A stretch of 64,000 bases of DNA from CAVOKN01 sp963696505 (GTDB lineage Bacteria > Pseudomonadota > Gammaproteobacteria > Burkholderiales > Rhodocyclaceae): contig CAVOKN010000012.1 in the NCBI GenBank assembly GCA_963696505.1, positions 62,001 through 126,000 of the forward strand, given 5' to 3'. Shown piece after piece: positions 26,189 to 34,895 of the stretch. Within the stretch, counting starts at the first letter, position 1. Each line of letters opens with the position of its first letter. The notes beneath the pieces were generated by a model. That model saw only the letters and a program-made list of their open reading frames with translations. It was not told the DNA's origin and did not search any database. The position numbers and the translations under genes are program-made.

Positions 26189-27202
26189 TCAGAAACCTTC
26201 GAGCACGATCTTGCCGCGCGCCTTTCCCGATTCGATCAGGGCATGGGCGCGCCTGAGGTTGTCGGCGTTGATCGTGCCGAAATGTTCGCCCAGGGTGGTA
26301 CGCACGATGCCGGCATCCACCAGCGCCGCCATCTCGGCCAGCAGGCGGTGCTGGGCGATCATGTCGGCGGTCTGGAACAGGGAGCGTGTGAACATCAGCT
26401 CCCAATGCAGCGAAATGCTCTTGCGCTTGAGCTTGGTCACGTCGATCGGGCCCGGGTCGTCGATCAGGCCGAACTTGCCCTGGGGTGCGAGGCACTCGAC
26501 GATCTGGTCGTAATGGAGGTCGGTCCTGGTCAGACCCACGACGTGGCTGACGCTGGCGATGCCGATGCGCTTGAGTTCCTCGCTCAGCGCCCGGCTGTGG
26601 TCGATGACCTGATGTGCCCCCAGCTCCCGCACCCAGGCATCGGTTTCCGGGCGCGAGGCGGTGCCGATGACGGTGACGGCGGTCAGCCGCCGCGCCAACT
26701 GGGTCAGGATCGACCCGACGCCGCCGGCGGCGCCCACGATCAACAGACGCTCATCGGTGGGGCGCTTGCCCGGCGCGATTTGCAGTCGGTCGAACAGCAT
26801 CTCCCAAGCGGTTATCGTGGTCAGCGGCAGCGCTGCCGCCCGGGCGAAGTCCAGGTTGTGCGGCATGGGGCCGACGATGCGCTCGTCCACCAACTGCAGT
26901 TCGGCGTTGCTGCCGGCGCGGCTGATGTCTCCGGCGTACCAGACGCGGTCGCCGGGCTTGAACAGCGTCACCTCCGGGCCGACGGCGCGCACCACGCCGG
27001 CGGCGTCCCAGCCGAGCACCTTCCACTGGGCCTCGGGCGGGGTGGCGGTCTTGCGGATCTTGGTGTTGACGGGATTGACCGAGATCGCCTTCACTTCCAC
27101 CAGCAGGTCGCGGCCGGCGGCGATCGGCTGCGGCAGTTCGACGTCCTGGAGCGATTCGGGTGCGGTGATGGGCAGAGGCTTCTGGTAGCCGATGGCTTTC
27201 AT
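26189..27202 (-). CDS. Zinc-type alcohol dehydrogenase family / quinone oxidoreductase-like protein
   Basis: A 337-residue MDR-superfamily oxidoreductase beginning MKAIGYQKPLPI. It has the GroES-like N-domain (VNPVNTKIRK, GWDAAGVVRAVG, GDRVWYAGD), the nucleotide-binding motif LIVGAAGGVGSILTQLAR, and the C-terminal IVLEGF end typical of the ZADH family. The zinc-binding cysteines of true alcohol dehydrogenases are absent, so it is a zinc-independent NADPH:quinone/enone reductase type. It converges on the CHAT gene with an 11-base gap. The next upstream remnant is an old yellow enzyme, another enone reductase. Confidence 0.87.
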   Translation of the reverse strand: MKAIGYQKPLPITAPESLQDVELPQPIAAGRDLLVEVKAISVNPVNTKIRKTATPPEAQWKVLGWDAAGVVRAVGPEVTLFKPGDRVWYAGDISRAGSNAELQLVDERIVGPMPHNLDFARAAALPLTTITAWEMLFDRLQIAPGKRPTDERLLIVGAAGGVGSILTQLARRLTAVTVIGTASRPETDAWVRELGAHQVIDHSRALSEELKRIGIASVSHVVGLTRTDLHYDQIVECLAPQGKFGLIDDPGPIDVTKLKRKSISLHWELMFTRSLFQTADMIAQHRLLAEMAALVDAGIVRTTLGEHFGTINADNLRRAHALIESGKARGKIVLEGF

Positions 27203-27216
27203 GGGGTTCTCCAAAG

Positions 27217-27370
27217 TCAGTCTGCGTGGGACGGGTAGTCGGTACAACCGCGGGCGTTGCCGCCGAACAGGGTGGCGGCTTCGTAGCGGCCGGTGACGAT
27301 GGCGCCGCGGAAAACCTGCCGCAGCTCGCGGTTGCCCAGCTTCAGCGGGTGGAACAGCGCGTTGCTCGCA
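27217..27370 (-). pseudogene. Old yellow enzyme (NemA/OYE) remnant: both ends joined, middle deleted
   Basis: One minus-strand frame encodes ALFHPLKLGNRELR, the start of OYE-family flavoenzymes, fused almost directly to VTGRYEAATLFGGNARGCTDYP, which matches their last 25 residues (normally GGXXXGYTDYP). About 320 residues of barrel are missing. The TGA stop is part of a CTGACTTT octamer at 27213-27220. Confidence 0.72.
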
Positions 27371-27532
27371 GTTGCCCTCCTCGCTTCGTCATGGCTGCAT
27401 TGTGCGTGTTTTGGACCAACCAACGAGCGGGCAAGACGCGAAATCGATCTCAACGGCAAATCGAAACTTGACGTGTCAGGGAACCGATCCCATATCGGGG
27501 ACGTCAATAGGGTCTATTCCAGGAGGATCAGC

Positions 27533-28990
27533 ATGACCATCAGCAAGACTCACGCAGCGCTCGCCCTCGGCCTGGCTGCCGTCCTCGGCGCCGGATTGGC
27601 GGCTTACGGCCCGGACGCGCCGGCAGTGGAACCCGCTCCCGCCCAATCCCAGAACCGCAGTGCGCCCGCTTTGGTGCGCCATCTGCCGGACTTCACCGAA
27701 CTGGCCGAGCAGGTCGGCCCGGCGGTCGTCAATATCAGCACCGTGCAGGTGCGCGAGCAGCGCGAGCCGCGCGGGCACGGTGGCGCCGACCCGGACAATC
27801 CGCTGCACGACTTCCTGCGCCGCTTCGGCGTGCCCGAGCAGCGGGAGCAGAGCCCGCGCCAGGTGGAGGGCATAGGCTCTGGCTTCATCGTCAGCCCCGA
27901 CGGCTTCGTTCTGACCAACGCTCACGTCGTTTCCGATGCCACGGTGGTGACGGTGACCCTGACCGACAAGCGCGAGTTCAAGGCCCGCGTGGTGGGTGTG
28001 GACAAGCGTAGCGACGTCGCCTTGTTGAAGATCGACGCCTCCGAACTGCCGGCGGTACGCATCGGGGACGCGTCGAAAGTGAAGGTGGGCGAGTGGGTGC
28101 TGGCGGTGGGCCAGCCTTTCGGCTTCGCCAACACCGTGACCGCCGGCATCGTCAGCGCCAAGTCCCGTTCGCTGCCGGACGAGACCCTGGTGCCCTTCCT
28201 TCAGACCGATGTGGCGATCAACCCCGGCAATTCCGGCGGCCCGCTGTTCAATCTGAACGGCGAGGTAATCGGCATCAACTCCCAGATCTACAGCCGCACT
28301 GGCGGCTACCAGGGGCTGTCGTTCGCCATCCCCATCGACGTTGCGATGAACGTCAAGGACCAGCTCCAGGCCAACGGCCGTGTTTCCCGCGGCAAGCTCG
28401 GTGTGGTGATCCAGCCGTTGACGCCGGAACTGGCCCAGGCTTTCGGCCTCGCCCGGCCGGCGGGGGCGCTGGTGGCCTCGGTCGAATCCGGCAGTCCGGC
28501 GCAGAAGGCGGGCGTTTTGCCCGGCGACGTGGTGCTGGCGGTGAACGGCCAGGCCATCGAGGCGAACGTCGATCTCGCTCGCGTCATCGGCGGCCTGCGG
28601 CCGGGGCAGAAAGTGGCGCTGCGCATCTGGCGCCAGGGCGCGCCGCGCGACTTGGCGGTTGGCCTGGGCGAACTCGAACCGCAGAATGCGGCTGCCGCCG
28701 AGCCCGCGCCAGAGCCCGCGGCAGCCGGCAAACTGGGGCTCGCCTTGCGGCCTCTGGCGGCGGCGGAGGCACGGGGGCTCGACGTGCCCTTCGGCCTGAT
28801 GGTGGAAAAGGCAGAAGGCGCAGCGGCGCGTTCGGGCATCCAGCGCGGCGACGTGGTGCTGGCGGTGAACGATGATCCCGTGGCATCGCTGGATCAGTTC
28901 CGCACGCTGGTCGATCGGGCCGGCGAACGGGCCGCGCTGCTCATCCAGCGCGGCGACAAGCGACTGTTCGTGCCGCTGCGCACGGGCTGA
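27533..28990 (+). CDS. Deg/HtrA-family periplasmic serine protease (MucD/DegQ type)
   Basis: A 485-residue protease with a signal peptide, a trypsin-like domain with the triad His in LTNAHVV, Asp in SDVALLKID and Ser in GNSGGPLF, and two C-terminal PDZ domains (GKLGVVIQPL..., GKLGLALRPL...). It degrades or refolds misfolded envelope proteins. The start at 27533 follows AGGAGG with good spacing. Frames upstream are open, but the signal peptide begins here. TTGACG at 27468 and CATATC 17 bases later may form a weak promoter. Confidence 0.92.
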   Translation: MTISKTHAALALGLAAVLGAGLAAYGPDAPAVEPAPAQSQNRSAPALVRHLPDFTELAEQVGPAVVNISTVQVREQREPRGHGGADPDNPLHDFLRRFGVPEQREQSPRQVEGIGSGFIVSPDGFVLTNAHVVSDATVVTVTLTDKREFKARVVGVDKRSDVALLKIDASELPAVRIGDASKVKVGEWVLAVGQPFGFANTVTAGIVSAKSRSLPDETLVPFLQTDVAINPGNSGGPLFNLNGEVIGINSQIYSRTGGYQGLSFAIPIDVAMNVKDQLQANGRVSRGKLGVVIQPLTPELAQAFGLARPAGALVASVESGSPAQKAGVLPGDVVLAVNGQAIEANVDLARVIGGLRPGQKVALRIWRQGAPRDLAVGLGELEPQNAAAAEPAPEPAAAGKLGLALRPLAAAEARGLDVPFGLMVEKAEGAAARSGIQRGDVVLAVNDDPVASLDQFRTLVDRAGERAALLIQRGDKRLFVPLRTG

Positions 28991-29265
28991 CTTTAGTCTG
29001 CCCCCGACGCGCCTCTGACACCCCCACCGCGCGCGCGGGGCGGGTGGTCGCGGGGAATGCTCAGCCCGAGCACAGTCACTCGCTCCCCCGCGCGCGGGGA
29101 AGGACCGGGTGGGGGCAACTCCGGCCGTCGCGTATCAACCGGACGGCGCCATTCGCTACCATCCAGCAGACCGGATAAAGCCCGCCGGTGCGATCTCCCT
29201 TCTGCGATCTCCCTTCGAACTGCACTGCCGCGACCTCGCACCACGGCTTCCGCGATAATTGCCGT
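28991..29265. repeat. Intergenic region with GC-rich palindromic element, copy B
   Basis: The 275-bp gap holds CTCCCCCGCGCGCGGGG near 29084-29101, followed by GGACCGGGTGGGGGCAA. This is the reverse-oriented version of the element at 13529-13585. A related stretch CCCCCACCGCGCGCGCGGGG stands at about 29021. It may act in transcription termination behind the protease gene, but there is no U-tract. Confidence 0.55.
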
Positions 29266-29874
29266 ATGAATCCCCAGCACCCCGTCACTCTCTTCGATAC
29301 CCAGTTCCGCCGCCAGATCGAGCAGCAGGACTTCTCCCTTAACCCCTTCGAGCGGCTGGCGCTGGAACATCTCTCCGGCCGCGTGCTGGATCTGGGTTGT
29401 GGCCTGGGCAACCTCGCCGTCGCCGCGGCGCGCCGCGGCTGCGAGGTCACCGCCGTCGATGCCGCGCCCGCGGCCATCGCGCACTTGGAGCGCATCGCGG
29501 CAGACGAGGGCCTGCCACTCAAGCCCGTCCAGGCCGACTTCGAAACCTGGCGCATCGGCGGCGACTACGACAGCATTGCCGCCATCGGCCTGCTGATGTT
29601 CTTCCGCCGCGAGCGGGCGCTGGCGCTCCTTGAAGACATCACCGCCCGCGTGCACCCCGGCGGCCATGCCATCGTCAACGTTCTGACCGAAGGCACCACC
29701 TTCCTCGACATGTTCGAGCCGGGTAACTACACGCTGTTCGGGCGCGACGAGTTGGAGCGCCACTTCACCGCCGTGGGCTGGCGCGTGCTGCGAGCGCAGC
29801 ACGACGAATTCCCCGCGCCGCGGGAGACCCTCAAGGTCTTTTTCACCGTCGTCGCGCAGCGTCTCGCGGCCTAA
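29266..29874 (+). CDS. Class I SAM-dependent methyltransferase (TehB-like)
   Basis: A 202-residue methyltransferase. Motif I is VLDLGCGLGNLAVAAA, followed by the acidic ribose-binding VTAVDAAP and motif II-like DYDSIAAIGLLMFF. The C-terminus DEFPAPRETLKVFFTVVAQ resembles the TehB/tellurite-resistance group, whose natural substrate is uncertain. ATG at 29266 is the first sensible start. Confidence 0.82.
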   Translation: MNPQHPVTLFDTQFRRQIEQQDFSLNPFERLALEHLSGRVLDLGCGLGNLAVAAARRGCEVTAVDAAPAAIAHLERIAADEGLPLKPVQADFETWRIGGDYDSIAAIGLLMFFRRERALALLEDITARVHPGGHAIVNVLTEGTTFLDMFEPGNYTLFGRDELERHFTAVGWRVLRAQHDEFPAPRETLKVFFTVVAQRLAA

Positions 29875-30102
29875 TGGCCCACCCCGTGATTGGAAAGTCA
29901 GCCGCTGCAAGGCGGCTGGTGGCAGGCAAGGGCAGGGCCATTCCCGCCATTGGACGCAGCACCGTTCCTCAGGGCAGCGTTTCGAGAGTTCGGGCACGTA
30001 TCGCCCCCTCTCCCCGCGAGCCAGGAGGGTCGGGGTGGGGGCAAGAGCGCATCAACCCGAGAAGCCCGCCGCTCCCCGAAGACTGACTTTCGCGCCGCTG
30101 CC
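29875..30102. repeat. Intergenic region with GC-rich palindromic element, copy C
   Basis: Bases 30006-30047 carry CCCCCTCTCCCCGCGAGCC followed by GGAGGGTCGGGGTGGGGGC, the third copy of the element at 13529-13585, in reverse orientation. Two CTGACTTT octamers (29894-29901 on the minus strand, 30083-30090 on the plus strand) flank it. Confidence 0.55.
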
Positions 30103-31350
30103 ATGAACATCCTCTTCCTGCACCAGAACTTCCCCGGCCAGTTCCGGCACCTCACCGCCCATCTTGCAGCGGACTCGCGTAACCGGGTCGTCGCCCTGTG
30201 TCAGCCCCAGGCGCCGCGCCTGGCGAGCGTGCCGCATACCCTCACTTACCAACCCGCGCGCAAGGCCGATAGACACCTCCACCCCTACCTGCGCAGCATG
30301 GAAGAGGGCGTGCGCAATGGCCAGACCGTGGCCCGCGTGCTGCTCAATCTCAAGGCCAAAGGCTTCACCCCGGACATCGTCATCGCCCACCCCGGCTGGG
30401 GCGAGCCCCTGTATGTGAAGGACATCTACCCGGACACCAAGCTGCTGAGCCTGTTCGAGTTCTACTATCACGCCCAAGGTGCGGATGCCGACTTCGACCC
30501 CGAATACCCCCTCAGCCTGGACGCCCGCGCCCGCATCCGCACCCGCAACGCCCTGCAACTGCTCAACCTCGAAGCCTGCGACGCGGGCGTGAGTCCCACC
30601 CAGTGGCAGAAGAGCCTGCATCCGCGCGAGTTCCATCCCAGGATCTCGGTGATCCACGAGGGCATAGATACCCGCAGCGTCGTCCCCGACCCGCAGGCCA
30701 GCTTCACGCTGCCCGACGGCACCCGGCTTAAACACGGCGACGAAGTCATCACCTACGTCGCCCGCAACCTGGAGCCCTACCGCGGCTTCCACCAGTTCAT
30801 GCGGGCGGTGCCGATCATCTGCCGCGGCCGCCCCAACACCCACATCGCCATCGTCGGCGGCGACGAGGTGAGCTACGGCCAGCGTCTTCCGGCCGGGCAG
30901 AGCTACCGCCAGAAGCTGTTGCAGAAGGTCAGCATCGACCCGCAGCGTGTGCACTTCCTCGGCCGCATTCCCTACTCCCGCTACCTGCGGCTGCTGCAGG
31001 TCTCCGCCGCCCACGTCTATCTCACCGTGCCCTTCGTGCTGTCCTGGTCCATGCTGGAGGCGATGTCGGCGGGATGCCTGGTGATCGGCTCCGATACCCC
31101 GCCGGTGCGGGAAGTGTTGGGCGACGGCGAGAACGGTTTGCTGGTGGACTTCTTCTCTCCGCAGGCAATCGCCGATCGGGTGGATGAGGTGCTGGAGCAG
31201 CCGGATTGGATGCGGGCGATTCGTGAGGCGGCGCGGCGGACGATCGTGGAGGGTTACGACGTGAGGGATGCGATTCGGCGGTATGGGCGGCTGATCGAAT
31301 TGCTCTCTGCGGGGACCGAGGCGAAAGTCAGCGCCCGTAGGGCGGCGTGA
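30103..31350 (+). CDS. GT4-family glycosyltransferase
   Basis: A 415-residue GT-B glycosyltransferase. The N-domain begins MNILFLHQNFPGQFRHLT; the C-domain contains ITYVARNLEPYRGF, the nucleotide-sugar binding segment FVLSWSMLEAMSAGCLVIGSDTPPVREVL with the acidic EX7E-like arrangement, and GENGLLVDFF. Such enzymes build surface polysaccharide or glycosylate lipids at the inner face of the membrane. It stands alone here, not in a polysaccharide cluster. Confidence 0.87.
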   Translation: MNILFLHQNFPGQFRHLTAHLAADSRNRVVALCQPQAPRLASVPHTLTYQPARKADRHLHPYLRSMEEGVRNGQTVARVLLNLKAKGFTPDIVIAHPGWGEPLYVKDIYPDTKLLSLFEFYYHAQGADADFDPEYPLSLDARARIRTRNALQLLNLEACDAGVSPTQWQKSLHPREFHPRISVIHEGIDTRSVVPDPQASFTLPDGTRLKHGDEVITYVARNLEPYRGFHQFMRAVPIICRGRPNTHIAIVGGDEVSYGQRLPAGQSYRQKLLQKVSIDPQRVHFLGRIPYSRYLRLLQVSAAHVYLTVPFVLSWSMLEAMSAGCLVIGSDTPPVREVLGDGENGLLVDFFSPQAIADRVDEVLEQPDWMRAIREAARRTIVEGYDVRDAIRRYGRLIELLSAGTEAKVSARRAA

Positions 31351-31601
31351 TCGCCTGCGGCCATGGGACAACTGAATCAGTGCTTGAATTGACACGGATG
31401 TCTGCAAGCCGAACGGATGCCACTCTCTCGGTCACATGCCAAGGTGCGAGAAAGATCCGACGACTGCCAACGACGACAGGCGGAATCTCGCTCTATGACT
31501 TTCGATTGGCCGGGCGTTTTCGCGGTCTTTCTCTTCTCGAAACAAGTCGAGTTGCGGCGAAGCAGCTCGAACCTTTCCCGAATTCCAGATAGGAGCAAAA
31601 A

Positions 31602-32072
31602 ATTGCATTCGCAAATGAGTACATCAGCGAGGCTGACCGGAATAAGTATGGGATCGATGCGATCGACGAGGATCTGCACAGGCGCGCGCAGGTGCGCAGT
31701 CGTAACTCAACGAGGTAAGCCCCCGGCTTTGCCGGGGGTCATTTAACCTGGACGATTGACCACGAGCGCGAGATTTACCTTCGGTTCATCAACAAAGGTC
31801 GAGAGGAATCGTCGAACCTGTCCGTCTGGCACTTCTATTGGCATGGCGAGCTCATGACGGTGTGGCTCGAACTCCTGGAGGCTGGCGGTGAAAGGGGCGG
31901 GCACGGTTGGAGCCACTACAGACTCGACAAAAGCAGGGGCGACTTCGTTCCGCCGTACCTGCAAAGTCAGCGCGAGGAGGTAATGGCCGACCTGCGCGCT
32001 GCGCTTTGGGCTGAGAAAGGTGGAGGCGTCCACTCCACGAGAACCACTAGTACGACCACGCTCGTCGAGTAA
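31602..32072 (+). pseudogene. Small unknown gene interrupted in frame by a REP-like hairpin
   Basis: A frame beginning near 31599 encodes KIAFANEYISEADRNKYGID and about 18 more residues to AGG at 31713. A 33-base segment (31716-31748) with an in-frame TAA follows. The same frame then resumes with TWTIDHEREIYLRFI, SNLSVWHFYWHGEL and a helical tail ending at 32072. The two halves look like one family of short unknown proteins. No ATG fits: AGGAG at 31591-31595 lies just before an ATT codon at 31602. Both the lost start and the insert suggest a decayed gene. Confidence 0.5.
31716..31748 (+). repeat. REP-like perfect hairpin inserted in a coding frame
   Basis: The segment contains CCCCCGGC-ttt-GCCGGGGG (31720-31738), a perfect 8-bp stem. 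With flanking TAAG and TCATTTAACC it makes 33 bases, exactly 11 codons. A REP-associated transposase gene lies 1 kb downstream, which fits mobilisation of such hairpins. It could also act as a transcription terminator. Confidence 0.6.
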
Positions 32073-32209
32073 GCGAAAGAGAGTAATAGGGGACAGACCA
32101 TGATTATCTTCCAAGGGAACGGGCGCTTGGGCGAGTAGCCGCGCTTCGGCCCATCCGCAGTGGGAGCGGGCGCTTCCCAAGTTCCACGCTATTCGGTAGG
32201 CTACACGAC

Positions 32210-32428
32210 ATGCTGAACATCACACCCGAAGATATCAACCGCCTGTCGCCGCAGGAGCGCTTGGCGCTCATCGAGCAACTGTGGGACAGCCTGGACGATT
32301 CTGACCTGCCGGTTCCGCCGGCGCAGCGCGCCGAACTGGAGCGCAGGCTCGACAGCTTCGAACAGGATCGGGCCGGCGCAGTGACCTGGGATCAACTTAA
32401 GGCCGAACTCTCGCGCCGCTCCCCGTGA
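32210..32428 (+). CDS. Addiction-module antitoxin (ParD/RelB-like short protein)
   Basis: A 72-residue protein, MLNITPEDINRLSPQERLALI..., of the addiction module component family. The motif SPQERLALIEQLWDSL is typical of antitoxins paired with ParE/RelE-type toxins. Its stop overlaps the toxin start (GTGA, 32425-32428), a usual sign of translational coupling. It would neutralise the toxin and repress the pair. Confidence 0.85.
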   Translation: MLNITPEDINRLSPQERLALIEQLWDSLDDSDLPVPPAQRAELERRLDSFEQDRAGAVTWDQLKAELSRRSP

Positions 32429-32721
32429 AGCGGAGCGTCTTTTTCACGCCTGCGGCGCAGGCTGAAGTGATCGAGGCGCAAGACTGGTACGACGGTGAAG
32501 CCGCAGGCCTGGGTGCGCGCTTCCGCGGCGAGGTGGATTTCGTCGTGCAGCGACTTGGCGCCAATCCGTTCCAATTCCCGGTCGTCCTGGCCGACGTGCG
32601 GCGTGCGAGATTGCGGAAGTTTCCCTACGGCCTGTACTTCCGGGTCTTGGACGAAGCCGTCTTCGTGATCGCCTGTTTCCACAGCCGGAGGGATCCCCGC
32701 CAGTGGCAGGGTCGCATCTGA
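32425..32721 (+). CDS. ParE/RelE-superfamily toxin
   Basis: A 98-residue toxin of the ParE/RelE fold. The blocks FFTPAAQAEVIEAQDWYD, RFPYGLYFRV-type (here RKFPYGLYFRVLDEAVFVIACFHSRRDP) are characteristic. ParE toxins poison gyrase and RelE toxins cleave ribosomal mRNA; the sequence alone does not settle which. It starts at GTG within the antitoxin stop. Confidence 0.87.
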   Translation: MKRSVFFTPAAQAEVIEAQDWYDGEAAGLGARFRGEVDFVVQRLGANPFQFPVVLADVRRARLRKFPYGLYFRVLDEAVFVIACFHSRRDPRQWQGRI

Positions 32722-32778
32722 TCCGCTGAGGGTTTCGCTCGACGCGGCATGCAGCCGCCAGGGTGAATCACGCCCACC

Positions 32779-33504
32779 ATGCCCCGCCGCCCCCGCCTCG
32801 CGCTCCCGGGTATCGCCGCCCACATCATCCAGCGCGGCAACAATCGCTCGGTCTGCTTCCACGCGCAAGACGACTATCAGTTCTACCTGCATTACCTCAA
32901 GGAGTTCGCCGACAGGTTCGGCTGTGCGCTGCACGCCTATGTGCTGATGACCAACCACGTTCATCTGCTGCTTACCCCGGCGCGCGAAGACAGGGCGGCC
33001 CTGATGATGGAGCATCTCGGGCCGCGCTATGTCCAGTACGTCAATCGAAGCTATCGACGGACCGGGACGCCATGGGAGGGACGATTTCGCTCGTGCCTCA
33101 CGCAAAGCGAAGGCTACGTGCTGGCCTGCTACCGCTACATCGAACTCAATCCGGTGCGTTCGGCAATGGTGGTGAGGCCGCAGGACTATCGTTGGTCGAG
33201 TTACCACGCCAACGGACTGGGGCGTGGCGACGCGCTGATCACGCCGCACGCCGAGTATCTGCGACTGGGCCGGGATGGGGACGAACGCCGGCAAGTTTAC
33301 CGCGCCTTGTTCCGTGCCCATGTCGATGAGGGGCTGACAGATGAAATCCGCGATGCCACGAACGGCAACTTCGTCCTGGGCGGGCAGCGGTTTCGGGAAC
33401 AGATCGCGACAGCGCTGGGGCGCCGGGTGGTTCGGGGCAAGGCAGAAAGACCACCTGCCCGGGACAACGGCAACGACGATGCGCAGGGCAGGCTGCTCGG
33501 ATAA
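32779..33504 (+). mobile_element. REP-associated tyrosine transposase (RAYT, Y1/TnpA_REP)
   Basis: A 241-residue HUH-family protein beginning MPRRPRLALPGIAAHIIQRG. The metal-binding HUH motif is TNHVHLLL, and the Y1 region is LACYRYIELNPVRSAMV with the conserved YRWSSY downstream. RAYTs are single-copy domesticated transposases that nick and spread REP hairpins. No terminal inverted repeats of an insertion sequence were found. Repeated CCGGATTRCC strings follow the stop, and a REP-like hairpin lies 1 kb upstream. Confidence 0.88.
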
Positions 33505-33751
33505 ATCGTGGTCCCGGATTACCTCCGGATTGCCTCACGGATTACCGCAAGGTCGAGGACGTGCCCTGAAGGGCAACGGTGCGGCAGCCACACTGAACAG
33601 GGTTCAGCGGGCCGCAGCCGAGATCAAAGCGTGAGGCCCGGCAGGGTGTGTGGCCGGATCAGGTCATGGCCCGGAAAAACGCCAGGCTGGCCCGGTCTGC
33701 CAGAGTGCGACCGGCGCCCCGCTTCTCTCCCGCCATCTGCGGGATTTCGAA
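33505..33751. other. Gene-free stretch behind the REP-associated transposase
   Basis: Three near-repeats CGGATTACC/CGGATTGCC/CGGATTACC stand at 33515-33546. They may be part of the RAYT's own REP-like end. Beyond them I see no convincing gene or structure. Confidence 0.3.
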
Positions 33752-34366
33752 TCACACCGGTTTGCGCCCGTGAAACGGCTTCATCCGCTCCAGGGGCGGG
33801 GGCGGATTCACCAGATGCACCACGTCGATAACCTCCATCGGTCCGTCATCGAAATCCGCCATGCGCACGGTTTTCAGATTGATGCGCACCACGCTGATGT
33901 CCTTGGGGTTGGCGCCCTGCGACCAATCAACGAACACAATGCTGCAGGAATTGAAGTTGACCGGCGGTGCCGGGACTTTCCAGCGGCCCCATGGTTCATC
34001 GGCGTGCCACTTGCGGTCCGCCCATTCCTTGTCCGCCTTGGAGCCGGACTGCTGCGCGATGTGGGCGACATAGACGCGTCCGTCCTTCAGGCCCACGGCG
34101 ATGTGGCAGCCGCTGAATGGACCGCTGGCGGCCCAGGTTTCGCCGGCCTCCGCCATGCCGTAGGTGGCGTGCTGCTGCACGTAGCCGACCCACATTCCCG
34201 GCGGATCGCCCAGTCCGGCAGCGAGGCTGAGGTTTCCGCCACCGCCGTTCAGTTGAAGCCCGCACCTGTTGGAAGCGAGGCTGTCGATTCCGGCGTTGGG
34301 CAATCTCAGGCTCACTGTCATCTTGCCGCTCCTGGCTGTCACCAGGTTCGCAAAGGAAGGTTTCAT
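33752..34366 (-). CDS. Uncharacterised protein at the end of the lipase-effector gene set
   Basis: A 204-residue protein (start ATG 34366, preceded by GGAG). It has a Gly/Asn-rich N-part (LQLNGGGGNLSLAAGLGDPP), an aromatic middle (WADRKWHADEPWGRWKVPAP) and a C-part ending in a Pro-rich motif (NPPPPLERM). There is no signal peptide or membrane helix. I recognise no family. It runs in the same direction as the ankyrin and lipase genes but is separated from them by a 529-bp gap. Confidence 0.6.
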   Translation of the reverse strand: MKPSFANLVTARSGKMTVSLRLPNAGIDSLASNRCGLQLNGGGGNLSLAAGLGDPPGMWVGYVQQHATYGMAEAGETWAASGPFSGCHIAVGLKDGRVYVAHIAQQSGSKADKEWADRKWHADEPWGRWKVPAPPVNFNSCSIVFVDWSQGANPKDISVVRINLKTVRMADFDDGPMEVIDVVHLVNPPPPLERMKPFHGRKPV

Positions 34367-34895
34367 GGCAGGCTCCATTCAGTGATTCGGCCTGGGCATA
34401 TTACGCCGCCGAATCCTGAGGCGGGGTGGGCTGCGCCTCGTTCTGGTGATGCTTTGCCGCTCGCGCGTCGTCGCGTACCGCCATGGGGGCGGCCGATGAT
34501 TCCGGCGACCGACCGTCGCGCAGCCCGGACACCGCGCAGGCGGCGGCGCAAACCTCCAAGTTGGGCCATCGGTACGGAAAACGGCCCCTTTGTTCCTTTG
34601 TGCTCTTTGTTTCGCGGGAACGGATTGGGGAGACTACAGAAGTCTGTGCCATGACAACGCGCTTCAGGTCGCCACCCGCCCCGGAATTACCGTCCTGCAT
34701 TGCCTGACTCTGGGGTGGGCTGAATGCTCGTTCGCAAGAAGAAAGGTTGGATTGCCGCGAGGGTCGCGGGACACGGGTTTGCGTTCCGCCAAGTGGTGAA
34801 AGTGTTGAGGTTTGCCACTGCCCCGGGACAGCCTACAGGCGACCCCGGGGCAGGGGCGAACTCTGCTCGAACCGGAAGGGCTTCGGGCCGTCCGA
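34367..34895. other. 529-bp gene-free gap
   Basis: A perfect 9-bp inverted repeat (TGCCCCGGG / CCCGGGGCA) spans 34819-34852, close behind the ankyrin gene's 3' end. A minus-strand frame around 34400-34500 (MAVRDDARAAKHHQNEAQ) looks faintly protein-like but has no homology I recognise. Nothing else can be supported. Confidence 0.3.

Noticed and set aside
34819..34852. 9-bp inverted repeat behind the ankyrin gene as a terminator
   Set aside because: The loop is 16 bases and no T-run follows on either strand. Kept only as a note in the gap entry.
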